A stretch of 47,641 nucleotides of DNA from Rhodobacter sp. GTDB lineage: Bacteria > Pseudomonadota > Alphaproteobacteria > Rhodobacterales > Rhodobacteraceae. The position numbers were made by a program, and so were the translations under genes. Under the pieces are notes generated by a model. That model searched no databases. It saw only the letters and a list, made by a program, of their open reading frames with translations, and had not been told where the DNA came from. The stretch is taken from contig JAIXRW010000006.1 in assembly GCA_027484985.1 (NCBI GenBank), forward strand, positions 1-47,641, read 5' to 3'. Positions 16,378-25,791 of the stretch are shown in pieces. Each line of letters begins with the position of its first letter. Within the stretch, counting starts at the first letter, position 1.

Positions 16378-17109
16378 TCAGGGGCGGGGGAAGCCTGCCT
16401 CGGCCATCAGGCGGTCCGAGGCGGGTTCGATCACGGCTTCTATTTCGGCCATGAATTCGGCCACGGATTTGCCGGGGGCGATGGCGGGCAGGAATTCGAC
16501 CACCGCCAGACCCGGTTTGCGCAGGATGCCGTGGCGCGGCCAGAACACGCCCACATTGGTGGCGGCGGGGATGCAGGGCTTGTCCATCTGGGCGTAGATG
16601 ATGCCGGTGCCCACCTTGTAGGGCAGGGTGGCGCCGGGGGCGGCGCGGGTGCCCTGGGGGTAGATGATCAGCTGGCCCGGCAGCTTGGCGCCTTCGGCCA
16701 CGGCCTGTTTCATTGCGGCGATGGCGCGGCCCTTCTTGCCGCGGTCAACCGGAATGCAGCCGATCCGCAGCGCATACCAGCCGAGGAGCGGGGCCCATTT
16801 CAGTTCTTTCTTCATGATGAATTTCGGACGGGCGACGGCCGAGCAGATCAGGATGATGTCGAAGAAGCTTTGGTGTTTGGCGGCGATCAGCACCTCGCCC
16901 TGCGGGACGGGGCCGCGGATTTCGGACCGCAGGCCGACCAGAACCGCCGCGGAAAAGCGCACCCAGCGGCAAAATGCGTGGATGCCTGCCCAGGCCCCGT
17001 TGCGCGACAGGATGGCGGGGACCAGATAGGCCGCTGCCAGAACCACCATGGCCAGATACATCTGGATGATGAACAGCAGCGACAGAAGCCAGCGGAACGG
17101 GTTGGTCAT
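16378..17109 (-). CDS. plsC: 1-acyl-sn-glycerol-3-phosphate acyltransferase
   Basis: Inner-membrane acyltransferase that makes phosphatidic acid from lysophosphatidic acid, 243 residues. Two hydrophobic segments (about 8-33 and 50-62) precede the catalytic box KHQSFFD (H-x4-D, about residue 79), followed by the substrate motif YPQGTRAAPG (about 150) and IPAATNVG. Its start overlaps the ftsX stop by 4 bases, so it is translated as the third gene of ftsE-ftsX-plsC. Related lyso-lipid acyltransferases cannot be wholly excluded. Confidence 0.93.
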   Translation of the reverse strand: MTNPFRWLLSLLFIIQMYLAMVVLAAAYLVPAILSRNGAWAGIHAFCRWVRFSAAVLVGLRSEIRGPVPQGEVLIAAKHQSFFDIILICSAVARPKFIMKKELKWAPLLGWYALRIGCIPVDRGKKGRAIAAMKQAVAEGAKLPGQLIIYPQGTRAAPGATLPYKVGTGIIYAQMDKPCIPAATNVGVFWPRHGILRKPGLAVVEFLPAIAPGKSVAEFMAEIEAVIEPASDRLMAEAGFPRP

Positions 17110-18002
17110 TGAACCTCTCGCAATTTGCGGAACGCGGCGGCGCGGGTGGCGAACAGGGCCACCAGCCCCGCGACGGGGGGAAGCGCGAGCGGCAAGAGCC
17201 AGCCCGCGCCCTGAAAGCCGAGGCCTGTCAGAAAGCCCCCCGCCTCGTCAACGGCGGGCAGAAGGCTGATGCCGATCATGCCCGCCGCCGCCCCCGCCGC
17301 CGCGCCGGCCAGCGCGCGCAGCGTGAAGCGGCGCACGAAGGCGGCGGCGATATAGTCATCTTGCGCGCCGACCAGCCGCAGGACGCGGATCACCTGCGCG
17401 TTGGCTGCCAGTGCTGCGTTGGCGGCCAGTGTGATCATGGCGGCCATGGCGGCGCCGATCAGCAGGATCGACAGGCCCGCCAGCAGGTTCAACCGCGCGG
17501 CGGCGGTGGCCAGCGGGCGGCGCCAGCGGGTGTGATCGTCCAGCACGGCGCCCGGAGCCTCGGCCGCGAGGCGCTGGCGCAGGCCTTCGCTGTCATAGCC
17601 TTCGCCAGTCTCGGTCACTTCGATCAGGCGGGGCAGGGGCAAGGCTTCGACCGGAAGATCGGGGCCGAACCACGGGGCGAGCAGGGTTTTCTGTTCGTCA
17701 TCCGTCAGCGCGCGGGACGAGGCGATGCCGGGTGTCGTGGCGAGAAGGGCCAGCACGGTATCGGTCTGCTGTTGCATCTGTTCGGGCGGGGCCGAGATGC
17801 GGATGGTGGCGGTGTTGGCCAGCGCCTCGGACCAGCGGGCGGCAAGGCGGCCTGTCGCCAGCGACAGCGCAAGGGCAAAGACGGCGAGAAAGGTCATGGC
17901 GCCTGCGGTGAAGGTGGTCAGCCATGCGGTATGGCCGGTGGGCGGAACCACGCGGTCGGCCTGCCGGTCGGTGGCGAGCAGTTGGGCGAGAAGGGCGGTC
18001 AC
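17106..18002 (-). CDS. ftsX: Cell-division ABC permease FtsX
   Basis: A 298-residue membrane subunit that with FtsE couples ATP hydrolysis to activation of septal murein hydrolases. One N-terminal helix (about residues 28-50), a periplasmic loop (about 55-160) with LPRLIEVTETGEGYD, then three C-terminal helices around LAGLSILLIGAAMAAMITLA, RVLRLVGAQDDYIAAAFVRR and the final two hydrophobic stretches. It overlaps ftsE and plsC by 4 bases each. The periplasmic loop is the part expected to bind EnvC-like activators; no such M23 activator is adjacent. Confidence 0.9.
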   Translation of the reverse strand: MTALLAQLLATDRQADRVVPPTGHTAWLTTFTAGAMTFLAVFALALSLATGRLAARWSEALANTATIRISAPPEQMQQQTDTVLALLATTPGIASSRALTDDEQKTLLAPWFGPDLPVEALPLPRLIEVTETGEGYDSEGLRQRLAAEAPGAVLDDHTRWRRPLATAAARLNLLAGLSILLIGAAMAAMITLAANAALAANAQVIRVLRLVGAQDDYIAAAFVRRFTLRALAGAAAGAAAGMIGISLLPAVDEAGGFLTGLGFQGAGWLLPLALPPVAGLVALFATRAAAFRKLREVQ

Positions 18003-18670
18003 AGGTCGGCCCCCGCAAGCTGGATGCGGCGGTTGCGGATACGCAGCACGCGGGCGGCGACCAGACTTTTCGCCTGACGGATAAGGTTGAGGTCATGGGT
18101 GGCGACAAGGATGGTCTTTCCCATGCGGTTCAGTTCGGTCAGCAGGGTCAAAAGGCGCAGCGACATGTCCCAGTCGAGGTTGCCGGTCGGTTCGTCGGCC
18201 AGAATGACATCGGGGCCCATGATGACGGCACGGGCGAGCGCGGCCCTTTGCCGTTCGCCCCCCGACAGCGAGGGTGGCAGGGCATCGGCCAGTTTGCCAA
18301 GGCCCACCCATTGCAGCAGGTCGGTCAGATCGCGGGGATTGCCACTGCGGCCCGACACGGTGAGCGGGAGCGAGATATTGGCGGCCAGCGGCAGGTGATC
18401 GAGGAATTGCACATCCTGATGCACCACGCCGATCCTGCGGCGCGTCATGGCCACATCGTTGCGGCCAAGGCTGCGGACATCGTTGCCGAAGATGGTGACA
18501 TGGCCCGCCGTTGGCAAAAGATCGGCATAGGCGAGTTTCAGCAGGGTCGTCTTGCCCGCGCCGGATGGGCCGGTCAGGAAGTGGAACGATCCCGGAGCAA
18601 GGCGCAAGCTGACCTCGGACAAAAGCTCGCCCCCGCCATAGTTGTAGGCGACATTGTCAAACGCGATCAC
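17999..18670 (-). CDS. ftsE: Cell-division ABC transporter ATPase FtsE
   Basis: ATPase partner of FtsX, 223 residues. Walker A GPSGAGKTT, Q-loop VHQDVQFLDHLP, ABC signature LSGGERQRAALARA, Walker B VILADEPTGNLD and the H-loop ATHDLNL are all intact. A GTG start at 18670 (VIAFDNVAYNYGGG) is chosen because it matches FtsE length and follows AGAAGAGGTATCC; the longer in-frame extension runs into the divergent intergenic region. First gene of ftsE-ftsX-plsC. Confidence 0.92.
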   Translation of the reverse strand: MIAFDNVAYNYGGGELLSEVSLRLAPGSFHFLTGPSGAGKTTLLKLAYADLLPTAGHVTIFGNDVRSLGRNDVAMTRRRIGVVHQDVQFLDHLPLAANISLPLTVSGRSGNPRDLTDLLQWVGLGKLADALPPSLSGGERQRAALARAVIMGPDVILADEPTGNLDWDMSLRLLTLLTELNRMGKTILVATHDLNLIRQAKSLVAARVLRIRNRRIQLAGADL

Positions 18671-18828
18671 GGATACCTCTTCTGCCCTTGCTAGCGGGCG
18701 CAGCATTGCCCAAGGTGGTGATGGTTGCAATCGGGTGGGACCGGTTGTCGCCGTGGGGTATGTAAAACGGGGGTGGTCGGGTCAAGGTGCCAATGGCGCC
18801 CGCCCGACATGTGGGGAACCAAGACGGA

Positions 18829-19629
18829 ATGCGCCTTATCTGTCCGAATTGCGATGCGGAATACGAGGTGGACGACTCTGCCATCCCCGATGGCGGACGG
18901 GATGTGCAATGTTCCAATTGCGGTCATGCGTGGTTCCAGATGCCGCCGGCCGTGGAAAGCGATCTGGCCGAGGAAGAGGCGCTGTTCGGTCGGGCCGAGC
19001 CGGTGACGGCGCCGCCCCCTGTGCCCCAAACCCGGGCGCCCGAAACCCGAGAGGGCGAGCCCGGTGCGGCCGAGTTTATCGCGCCGCAGCCCGAGCCTGC
19101 CCCGCTTGCGCGGCGGGCGCTGGACGAGAACCTGATGGCCGTGCTGCGCGAAGAGGCCGAGCGGGAAGCCGCCGCGCGCCGCGCCGAGCAGGCTCCGATC
19201 GAGACCCAGACCGAGATGCCGCTGGCCGCCCCGTCCGAGGCGCTGCGCCGGATTGCCCGGCTGAAGGGACAACCCGCCGAGCCTGAACCCGCGCCTGTGC
19301 GCGCGGGATCGCGGCGGGAATTGCTGCCCGATATCGAAGAGATCAATTCCAGCCTGCGGACGGCGGGGGCCGATGGTGTGGTGACGGACGAGGCCCTGCC
19401 CCCCCGGCGCGGCGGTTTCCGCAGCGGGTTCCTGTTTTCGCTGCTGCTGGCGGGGGTGGGGGCTGCGGTCTATGCCACGGCGCCGCGTCTGGCCCAGCAG
19501 TTCCCGCAGGCGGGCTCCGTTCTGGATGGCTATGTGCAATCGGTGGATCAGGGGCGGCTGTGGCTGGATGCGGCGCTGCGGCGGGCGACCGAGTCGATCC
19601 GCGAGATGACATCGGCCCAAGGTGGCTGA
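18829..19629 (+). CDS. MJ0042-type zinc-ribbon membrane protein
   Basis: A 266-residue protein. The first 40 residues are a zinc ribbon, MRLICPNCDAEYEVDD...VQCSNCGHAWF, with two CxxC pairs. A low-complexity Pro/Glu/Ala/Arg-rich linker (about 50-190) leads to one membrane span (about 205-225, FLFSLLLAGVGAAVYATAPR). The ATG at 18829 starts right at the ribbon; the earlier in-frame ATG lacks conservation. It is divergent from ftsE, an arrangement common in alphaproteobacteria. The topology suggests a cytoplasmic ribbon tethered to the inner membrane. The role is unknown. Confidence 0.85.
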   Translation: MRLICPNCDAEYEVDDSAIPDGGRDVQCSNCGHAWFQMPPAVESDLAEEEALFGRAEPVTAPPPVPQTRAPETREGEPGAAEFIAPQPEPAPLARRALDENLMAVLREEAEREAAARRAEQAPIETQTEMPLAAPSEALRRIARLKGQPAEPEPAPVRAGSRRELLPDIEEINSSLRTAGADGVVTDEALPPRRGGFRSGFLFSLLLAGVGAAVYATAPRLAQQFPQAGSVLDGYVQSVDQGRLWLDAALRRATESIREMTSAQGG

Positions 19630-19632
19630 CGG

Positions 19633-22146
19633 CTAGAACAGGTCGAGAAGGCGGCGCAGGTAATCGCGTTCACCTTCGGGGCGAAGCTGTTCGCCCGAGC
19701 GGCGGCGGATTTCATCGAGCAGATCCTGCGCGCGGCGATAGACATTTTCGCCTTGCAGCATGTTCTTGTCAGAGCCGATGCGCGCCGAATTGCCCGGGGC
19801 GCGGCCAAGCGGGTCGCGCGGGCCGTTGGGGGCGGCATCGGCGTATTCATCGCCGCCATCGCCTTCTTCGGTGGCGGGGTTGCCGCTTTCGGCCATCGCC
19901 TCGCCAAAGTTTTGCATGCCGTCGCGCATGGCCTCCATGGCTTCGGCCTGACGGTCGAGGGCGCGGGCAAGATCGCCGTCGCGCAGGGCATCTTCGGCTT
20001 CGTCCATGGCGCGGCCGGCGCGGTCAAGCTGGCGGCGGCCTTCTTCGCCCTTGTCGGTGCCATCGCCCGGAAGCTGGCCGTTGCCCAGCTGGTCAAGCCG
20101 GTCGCGTAATTCGCGCTGGCGGTCGGCAAGGCCTTTGCCATCCTGCCCGTCGCCGTTTTGCCCTTCGCCGTTCGGATTTTCACCGTTCTGGCCTTCGCCA
20201 TTCTGGCCGTCTTGGCCTTCCTGGCCGTTCTGGAGATCGCGGAAGGCATCGTCGGACAGGTTTTGCTGGCCGCGCAGGGTTTCTTGCAGCCCGCGCATGG
20301 CCTGTTGGCCCTGACCTTGGCCCTGGCCCTGACCCTGACCTTGGCCCTGCACCACCTGCATGTTTTCCATCATCTGGCGCAGCAGTTCCATCAGCTGCTG
20401 GGCTTCGGCGGTCTTGCCTTCCTCCATCAGCTTTTGCAGTTCGTCGAGCATCTTTTGCAGCTGGTCGGCCGACATCTGCATGCCGTCAAGGTTCTGGGCC
20501 TGCTGGTCGGGGTTCTTTTCGGACTCTTGGGCAAGCTGGCGCATGTAGTCGTTCATGGCCTGACGCAATTCGCGCATCAGCTGGTCGATTTCCGATTTGT
20601 CGGCGCCGTTCTTGATGGCCTCGTCGAGACGGTCCTGCGCGCGGCGCAGGTTTTCGAGGGCCGAGGCGAGGTTGCCTTCATCGACCATGAGGGCGATCTG
20701 CCACAATTCCTCGGCGATCTTGTCGCGGGATTCGGGGGTAAGGCTGGCGGATTGGGCATCCAGCGCGCGCATGACGGGGCGCAGGCGCAGCAAGGCGCGC
20801 GGGTTGCGGATGAAACCTTCGGGGCGGTAGGTGACGGCCTTGAGGATTTGCGCCACCTGCGGGGCATTGGCGCGGTTCCACAAAAGATCGCGGCGCATTT
20901 CGACAAGCGCGGCGGCGAAGGGATCGAAAAAGCGTTTGCCGGGCAGGACGACATGCAGGGGGGCGGCGGTGCCGGTCTGGTTGGCGGCATCGGTGACCTG
21001 ATACTGCATCGTCACCGGCAGATTGGCGAAGGGGTGTTTGGACAGGTCGTCAACAAGGGTCTGGGTGAAATCGGCGCGGCTGCCGTTGACCGGAAGGGGC
21101 AGGTCGAGAATGGCCGGATCGCGCGGTTCGGGCGCGATGGTCAGCCCGTAGTTGCGCTGCACGGCCGCCAGATCGAGCGTGATCGTCACCTGACCGGCCA
21201 CGATGCCGTAATCATCGCGGGCGGTGAATTCCTGCTTGAGCTTGCCATCCGCCTCGCGCTCGATCTTGGCGGCGGGTTGGACGACGGGCAGGGCATCGGG
21301 AATGGCGTTGAAGGTCCATGCGCGGCCACTCGTGCCATCAACCGACACCTTGCCCGACTGGCGCAGGGTGAAGTCATGCACCGCTTCCGAGGCGGGCGGA
21401 ACCGTGGTGCGCTGCGACACGGTTTCCGACAGGGTCAGGGCGCCCACTTCGCCATACAGGCGGAATTGCAGGCGGGTGCCGATGGGCAGATCAAGCGCGG
21501 TCTGGTCGAGTTCGTTCAGGTAGATCGTGGGTTTGCCGGTATAGGCGGGGGGCTGGGCCCAGCCTTCCCATGTGGGGCCTGCGGCGATGTTGGCCGCCGA
21601 TCCGGGGGCGAGCGCCTCGACCGAGGTGACGCGCCAGAGCGAGCCGAAGAGCATGGCCATCACAAAGGCGGTCAGCGCCACATAGCGCAGGGCGAAGGGG
21701 TCGCGCGACGCAAGGCGCAGGTCGGGTTCGACAGCCGTGGCGCGGGCGGCGCGGGCGGCCATGCGGGCGCGGTGGGCCTGCCATACGGCAAGCGAGGCGG
21801 GGTCGTTGCTGCCCACGGCCTGCGTATCGCTCAGCGCGGCCAAGGGGCGACCCGGAAGCCGCTGGTCAAGGCGCACCATAACCTCGGCCCGCGTGGGGCG
21901 GCGGAAGAGGCGCATGCCACGCAGCAAAAGGCCCAAAGCCGCAAGCGCCGACAGAATCAGCGCGGGCCAGGCAATTTCGATGGGCAGAGCATCTTGCAGG
22001 CCGAAGGCGAGCGCGGAGAGGGTGGCGATCAGCACGGTCCAGAGCGGCCAGAAACAACGCACAAGCCGTTCGGCCCACAAGCCGAGCAGGGTTAGCTGCA
22101 ACGGGCGGGCGATGGTCTTGAGCGTGGCTTCGGCGTCTTCTGTCAT
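19633..22146 (-). CDS. TIGR02302/DUF4175-type membrane protein with low-complexity region
   Basis: An 837-residue protein. Two or three membrane spans lie at the N-terminus (about 15-75 and near 165), followed by a large periplasmic region (LASRDPFALRYVALTAF, GPTWEGWAQPPAYTG). The C-terminal half is coiled-coil and glutamine-rich (KMLDELQKLMEEGKTAEAQQ), with a run of QG repeats and an N/G/E/Q-rich stretch. The family is known in alphaproteobacteria under the TIGR02302 model but has no established function. It converges with the zinc-ribbon gene 3 bases away and lies downstream of lysA. The QG run is at 20302-20350. Confidence 0.88.
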   Translation of the reverse strand: MTEDAEATLKTIARPLQLTLLGLWAERLVRCFWPLWTVLIATLSALAFGLQDALPIEIAWPALILSALAALGLLLRGMRLFRRPTRAEVMVRLDQRLPGRPLAALSDTQAVGSNDPASLAVWQAHRARMAARAARATAVEPDLRLASRDPFALRYVALTAFVMAMLFGSLWRVTSVEALAPGSAANIAAGPTWEGWAQPPAYTGKPTIYLNELDQTALDLPIGTRLQFRLYGEVGALTLSETVSQRTTVPPASEAVHDFTLRQSGKVSVDGTSGRAWTFNAIPDALPVVQPAAKIEREADGKLKQEFTARDDYGIVAGQVTITLDLAAVQRNYGLTIAPEPRDPAILDLPLPVNGSRADFTQTLVDDLSKHPFANLPVTMQYQVTDAANQTGTAAPLHVVLPGKRFFDPFAAALVEMRRDLLWNRANAPQVAQILKAVTYRPEGFIRNPRALLRLRPVMRALDAQSASLTPESRDKIAEELWQIALMVDEGNLASALENLRRAQDRLDEAIKNGADKSEIDQLMRELRQAMNDYMRQLAQESEKNPDQQAQNLDGMQMSADQLQKMLDELQKLMEEGKTAEAQQLMELLRQMMENMQVVQGQGQGQGQGQGQGQQAMRGLQETLRGQQNLSDDAFRDLQNGQEGQDGQNGEGQNGENPNGEGQNGDGQDGKGLADRQRELRDRLDQLGNGQLPGDGTDKGEEGRRQLDRAGRAMDEAEDALRDGDLARALDRQAEAMEAMRDGMQNFGEAMAESGNPATEEGDGGDEYADAAPNGPRDPLGRAPGNSARIGSDKNMLQGENVYRRAQDLLDEIRRRSGEQLRPEGERDYLRRLLDLF
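20302..20350 (-). repeat. Short tandem repeat encoding a glutamine-glycine run
   Basis: On the plus strand CTGACC/TTGGCC/CTGGCC-type hexamers recur about eight times, encoding (QG)7-8 on the minus strand. Hexamer repeats preserve frame, so length changes would alter the protein without frameshift. Confidence 0.75.
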
Positions 22147-22189
22147 CGGCCTCCGCCGCTTGGGCGGCCCTTTGCGGGGGGCAGCCGGT

Positions 22190-23455
22190 TCACAACCATG
22201 AAGGGATGGTATCGCGGTTCAGGATTTCGTCAAAGGTCGGTCTTTGGCGGATGACGGCGAAGTGATCCCCTTTCACCAGAACTTCCGGCACCAAGGGCCG
22301 CGTGTTGTATTCCGACGCCATCACCGCGCCATAGGCCCCAGCGGACCGGAAGGCGACAAGATCGCCTTCGGATAGCGGCGCAAGGGGGCGGGCCTTTGCA
22401 AAGGTATCGCCGGTTTCGCAGACGGGGCCGACCACATCGAAGGCGGCGGGTTCGGTGGCGGGGGCGGGTTCGATGACGGGGACGATATCGTGATGCGCGT
22501 CATACATGGACGGGCGAACAAGGTCGTTCATCGCGGCGTCGAGGATCAGGAAATCGCGGCCTTCGCCGTTCTTCACATAGATGACGGAAGATACGAGGAG
22601 GCCTGCATTGCCCGAGATGAGGCGACCCGGTTCGATTTCGATCTCGCAGCCCAGATCGCCCACGGTGCGCTTGATGAGGGCGCCGTAATCCATCGGCAAA
22701 GGCGGCGCCTCGTTCGAGCGGGTGTAGGGGATGCCCAAGCCGCCGCCAAGGTCGAGTCTGCGGATATTGTGCCCATCGGCGCGCAGGGCACGGGTGAGGT
22801 CGGCCACCTTGTTATAGGCGGCCTCGAACGGGGCGAGGTCGGTAAGCTGGCTGCCGATATGCACATCGACGCCGATCACGTCGATGCCGGGCAGGGATGC
22901 GGCTTCGGCATAGACATTGCGGGCCTTGGCGATGGGGATGCCGAATTTGTTTTCGGATTTGCCGGTGGCGATTTTCGCGTGGGTCTTGGCGTCAACATCG
23001 GGGTTGACGCGGATGGTGATGGGGGCGGTAAGGCCAAGGCTGGTCGCCACTTCGGACAGGGCGCGGAGTTCGGGTTCGCTTTCGACGTTGAACTGGCGGA
23101 TGCCGCCGGTCAGGGCGAGGCGCATTTCATCGCGCGTTTTGCCGACGCCGGAAAAGACGATGCGGTCGCCCGGAACGCCTGCTGCCTTGGCGCGGCGGTA
23201 TTCGCCGCCCGAGACCACATCCATACCCGCGCCCAGATCGCCCAAGAGTTTCAGCACCGCCACGTTGGACAGCGATTTGATGGCGAAGCAGACCATGTGG
23301 GGCAGGGGCGAGAGCGCCTCGGTGAAGAGGTGGTAGTGCCGGGTCAGGGTGGCGGTGGAATAGACATAGAAGGGCGTGCCGACCTGTGCGGCGATGTCGG
23401 TCAGGGGCACGTCTTCGGCGTGAAGGGTGCCGTTCTTGTAAAGGAAATGATCCAT
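22190..23455 (-). CDS. lysA: Diaminopimelate decarboxylase
   Basis: PLP enzyme that decarboxylates meso-diaminopimelate to L-lysine, 421 residues. It starts MDHFLYKNGTLHAEDVPL; the PLP lysine is in CFAIKSLSNVAVL (about residue 60). DVVSGGEYRRAKAAG, the glycine loop LGGGLGIPY, EPGRLISGNAG and the CETGDTFAK cysteine near the active site are present. The ATG at 23455 is confirmed by the conserved N-terminus. It follows argH and the small lipoprotein gene on the same strand. Confidence 0.96.
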   Translation of the reverse strand: MDHFLYKNGTLHAEDVPLTDIAAQVGTPFYVYSTATLTRHYHLFTEALSPLPHMVCFAIKSLSNVAVLKLLGDLGAGMDVVSGGEYRRAKAAGVPGDRIVFSGVGKTRDEMRLALTGGIRQFNVESEPELRALSEVATSLGLTAPITIRVNPDVDAKTHAKIATGKSENKFGIPIAKARNVYAEAASLPGIDVIGVDVHIGSQLTDLAPFEAAYNKVADLTRALRADGHNIRRLDLGGGLGIPYTRSNEAPPLPMDYGALIKRTVGDLGCEIEIEPGRLISGNAGLLVSSVIYVKNGEGRDFLILDAAMNDLVRPSMYDAHHDIVPVIEPAPATEPAAFDVVGPVCETGDTFAKARPLAPLSEGDLVAFRSAGAYGAVMASEYNTRPLVPEVLVKGDHFAVIRQRPTFDEILNRDTIPSWL

Positions 23456-23546
23456 CGCACCCGCCCTGCTGCTGCCCGTGGCGGTGCTATAGCAGAAGGG
23501 GCGGGGGGCGCAAACGGGGGGCGGGGCTTTTGGGGCCACCGTTGCC

Positions 23547-23610
23547 GGGGGGCTGTCTGCCCCCCGCGCCCTTCGGGCTCCCCCCGAGGATATTTGAGCC
23601 AGTGTGAAAG
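23547..23610 (+). repeat. Dispersed GC-hairpin/ATATTTG repeat, copy 3
   Basis: GGGGGGCTGTCTGCCCCCC hairpin, a small CGCCCTTCGGGC-type hairpin, CCCCCCGAGGATATTTG, then AGCCAGTGTGAAAG. It lies between the lipoprotein gene and lysA, on the strand opposite to them. Nothing else is seen in 23456-23616. Confidence 0.65.
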
Positions 23611-23616
23611 AGGGGG

Positions 23617-23754
23617 TCAGTTCGTGCCGATGATGCCGGCGCGGGCTTCGCCGGTGATGGTTAGCCCCGGTTTGGCGGCGGGGCGTTCGGGGGGGCCTGC
23701 CGCGCCGCAGGCGGTGAGGAGGACGGCGAGGGCGAGGAGGGAGAGGCGGTTCAT
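23617..23754 (-). CDS. lptM: Small lipoprotein, LptM/YifL-like
   Basis: A 45-residue protein read on the minus strand. A signal peptide MNRLSLLALAVLLTAC ends in the lipobox LTAC, and is followed by GAAGPPERP. LptM (YifL) proteins have this layout (short lipoprotein, CG...GPP/GPL after the lipid cysteine) and assist LptD oxidative maturation in the lipopolysaccharide translocon. Placement next to lysA and argH matches what I know of yifL lying upstream of dapF in E. coli and of lptM-like genes near lysA/argH in Alphaproteobacteria. The ATG at 23754 lies 48 bases downstream of the argH stop. Confidence 0.75.
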   Translation of the reverse strand: MNRLSLLALAVLLTACGAAGPPERPAAKPGLTITGEARAGIIGTN

Positions 23755-23802
23755 GGTCGGTCCTTTCCGGTATGTCGCCCGAGCCTAGCGCGGGGGTGGC
23801 GG

Positions 23803-25206
23803 TCAGGCCAGTGCTGCCTGCCAGCGGGCCACCTGTGCGCGGACCTGATCGGGGGCGGTGCCGCCGTAGGATTGGCGCGAGCGGACCGAGTTTTCGACGC
23901 CGAGCACGTCGAACACCTCGGGCCGGATGGCGGGGTGGACGGATTGCATGTCGGCAAGCGTGAGGTCGGGCAGGTCGCAGCCTTTGGCTTCGGCCATGGC
24001 GACGAGGGTGCCGGTGACGTGGTGGGCATCGCGGAAGGGCAGGCCGAGGGCGCGCACCAGCCAATCGGCAAGGTCGGTCGCGGTGGAGAAGCCCGAGGCG
24101 GCGGCGGATGCCAGAACGGCGCGGTTGGCGGTCATGTCCGATACCATGCCGGTCATGGCGGCAAGGGCCAGCATCAGCGTATCGGCGGCGTCGAAAACCT
24201 GTTCCTTATCTTCCTGCATGTCCTTGGAATAGGTGAGCGGCAGGCCCTTCATGATGGTGAAAAGCGCCACGGTCGCGCCGAGGATGCGGCCGAGTTTGGC
24301 GCGCAGGAGTTCGGCGGCATCGGGGTTTTTCTTCTGCGGCATGATCGACGATCCGGTTGTCCATTTGTCGGACAGGCGGACGAAGCGGAATTGGGCGCTG
24401 GACCAGATCACCAGTTCTTCGGCAAAGCGCGACAGGTGCATGGCGCAGATGCTGCTTGCGGAAAGGAATTCGAGCGCGAAGTCGCGGTCGGAGACCGAGT
24501 CGAGCGAATTGGCAGTGGGGCGGTCGAAGCCCAAGGCCCGCGCCGTGGCGTGGCGGTCGATGGGGAAGGAGGTTCCGGCAAGGGCGGCGGCGCCCAAGGG
24601 ACATTCGTTCATGCGGGCGCGGGCATCGGCAAAGCGCGACCGGTCGCGGGCGAGCATTTCGACATAGGCCATCATATGGTGGCCCCATGTGACGGGCTGG
24701 GCGGTTTGCAGATGGGTGAAGCCCGGCATGACCCAGTCGGCCCCGGCCTCGGCCTGTGCGAGGAAGGCGCGCATCAGCGCCTCGAGCCCCGTGATCGCGG
24801 CATCGCACTGGTCGCGGACCCAGAGGCGGAAATCCACCGCGACCTGATCGTTGCGCGAGCGGGCGGTGTGCAGGCGGCCTGCGGGTTCGCCGATGACCTC
24901 TTTCAGGCGCGCTTCCACGTTCATGTGGATGTCTTCGAGATCGGTGCGGAAGGGGAAATTGCCGCCTTCGATTTCTGACAAGACCGTGAGAAGCCCTTCC
25001 CCGATCGCCTCGGCGTCCTTATTGGTCAGGATGCCTTGTGCCGCGAGCATCGCGGCATGGGCGCGCGACCCTGCGATATCTTGCGCGTAAAGCCGTTTGT
25101 CGAACCCGATCGAGGCGTTGATGGCCGTCATGATCGCGTCCGGACCTTCGGCGAAGCGCCCGCCCCACATCTGGTTGGCGGCTTTGGTTTTCGCGGTGTC
25201 GGACAT
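23803..25206 (-). CDS. argH: Argininosuccinate lyase
   Basis: Cleaves argininosuccinate to arginine and fumarate, last step of arginine synthesis; 467 residues, normal length. [33 protein letters not shown], and the signature [12 protein letters not shown] with the catalytic serine are intact. It begins 28 bases from the divergent TlpA-like gene and heads the argH-lptM-lysA series. Confidence 0.97.
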   Translation of the reverse strand: MSDTAKTKAANQMWGGRFAEGPDAIMTAINASIGFDKRLYAQDIAGSRAHAAMLAAQGILTNKDAEAIGEGLLTVLSEIEGGNFPFRTDLEDIHMNVEARLKEVIGEPAGRLHTARSRNDQVAVDFRLWVRDQCDAAITGLEALMRAFLAQAEAGADWVMPGFTHLQTAQPVTWGHHMMAYVEMLARDRSRFADARARMNECPLGAAALAGTSFPIDRHATARALGFDRPTANSLDSVSDRDFALEFLSASSICAMHLSRFAEELVIWSSAQFRFVRLSDKWTTGSSIMPQKKNPDAAELLRAKLGRILGATVALFTIMKGLPLTYSKDMQEDKEQVFDAADTLMLALAAMTGMVSDMTANRAVLASAAASGFSTATDLADWLVRALGLPFRDAHHVTGTLVAMAEAKGCDLPDLTLADMQSVHPAIRPEVFDVLGVENSVRSRQSYGGTAPDQVRAQVARWQAALA

Positions 25207-25234
25207 GATGCAGCCTTTGCGGGGTAAGTAAGCG

Positions 25235-25777
25235 ATGCGGGCGAAACTGATTGCGGTGCTTTATACGGCCTTGGCGCTTGGTGCAAATCCGGCGGCGGCG
25301 GATGTGGCGGCGCTGCGCGAGGGCGAGATGAAAAAGCTGGCGCTGCACGAGGCGCCGGTCGATCTGCCCGAGGCGGTGTTTCTGGATGCGGCGGATGGCG
25401 AACAGCCGCTGGCGCAGTGGCAGGGCAAATGGGTGGTGCTGAATTTCTGGGCCACATGGTGCGCGCCCTGCCGCGAGGAAATGCCGATGCTGGACCGGTT
25501 GCAGGCGGCGATGCCCGATCTGGCGGTGTTGCCGGTGGCGACGGGGCGCAATTCGGTGGACGGGATCGCGCGGTTCTATGACGAGGCGGGGGTGACGCAT
25601 CTGCCGGTCTTGCGCGATCCGAAATCGGATCTTGCGCGGGCGGCGGGGGTGATGGCGCTGCCGGTGACGGTGATCCTGAACCCTGAGGGGGACGAGGTTG
25701 CGCGGCTGATCGGGGACGCGCCTTGGGACAGCGACAATGCCAAGGCGATTCTGGCGGCGCTGATGGCGGGGAACTAG
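25235..25777 (+). CDS. TlpA-like periplasmic thiol-disulfide oxidoreductase
   Basis: A 180-residue exported thioredoxin. A signal peptide (residues 1-22, [22 protein letters not shown]) precedes a TlpA/ResA-type fold with the redox site [14 protein letters not shown] (about 70-80) and a cis-proline in MALPVTVIL. Such proteins keep apocytochrome or CuA cysteines reduced. The start codon is only 28 bases from that of argH, so its promoter must be compact or lie within argH. Known Rhodobacteraceae TlpA genes sit beside argH. The repeat at 25792 follows. Confidence 0.9.
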   Translation: MRAKLIAVLYTALALGANPAAADVAALREGEMKKLALHEAPVDLPEAVFLDAADGEQPLAQWQGKWVVLNFWATWCAPCREEMPMLDRLQAAMPDLAVLPVATGRNSVDGIARFYDEAGVTHLPVLRDPKSDLARAAGVMALPVTVILNPEGDEVARLIGDAPWDSDNAKAILAALMAGN

Positions 25778-25791
25778 GCGCGGGGAGAGAT

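Noticed and set aside
20158..22095. 645-codon plus-strand frame over the TIGR02302 gene
   Set aside because: It mirrors the low-complexity minus-strand gene and has no coherent domain pattern.
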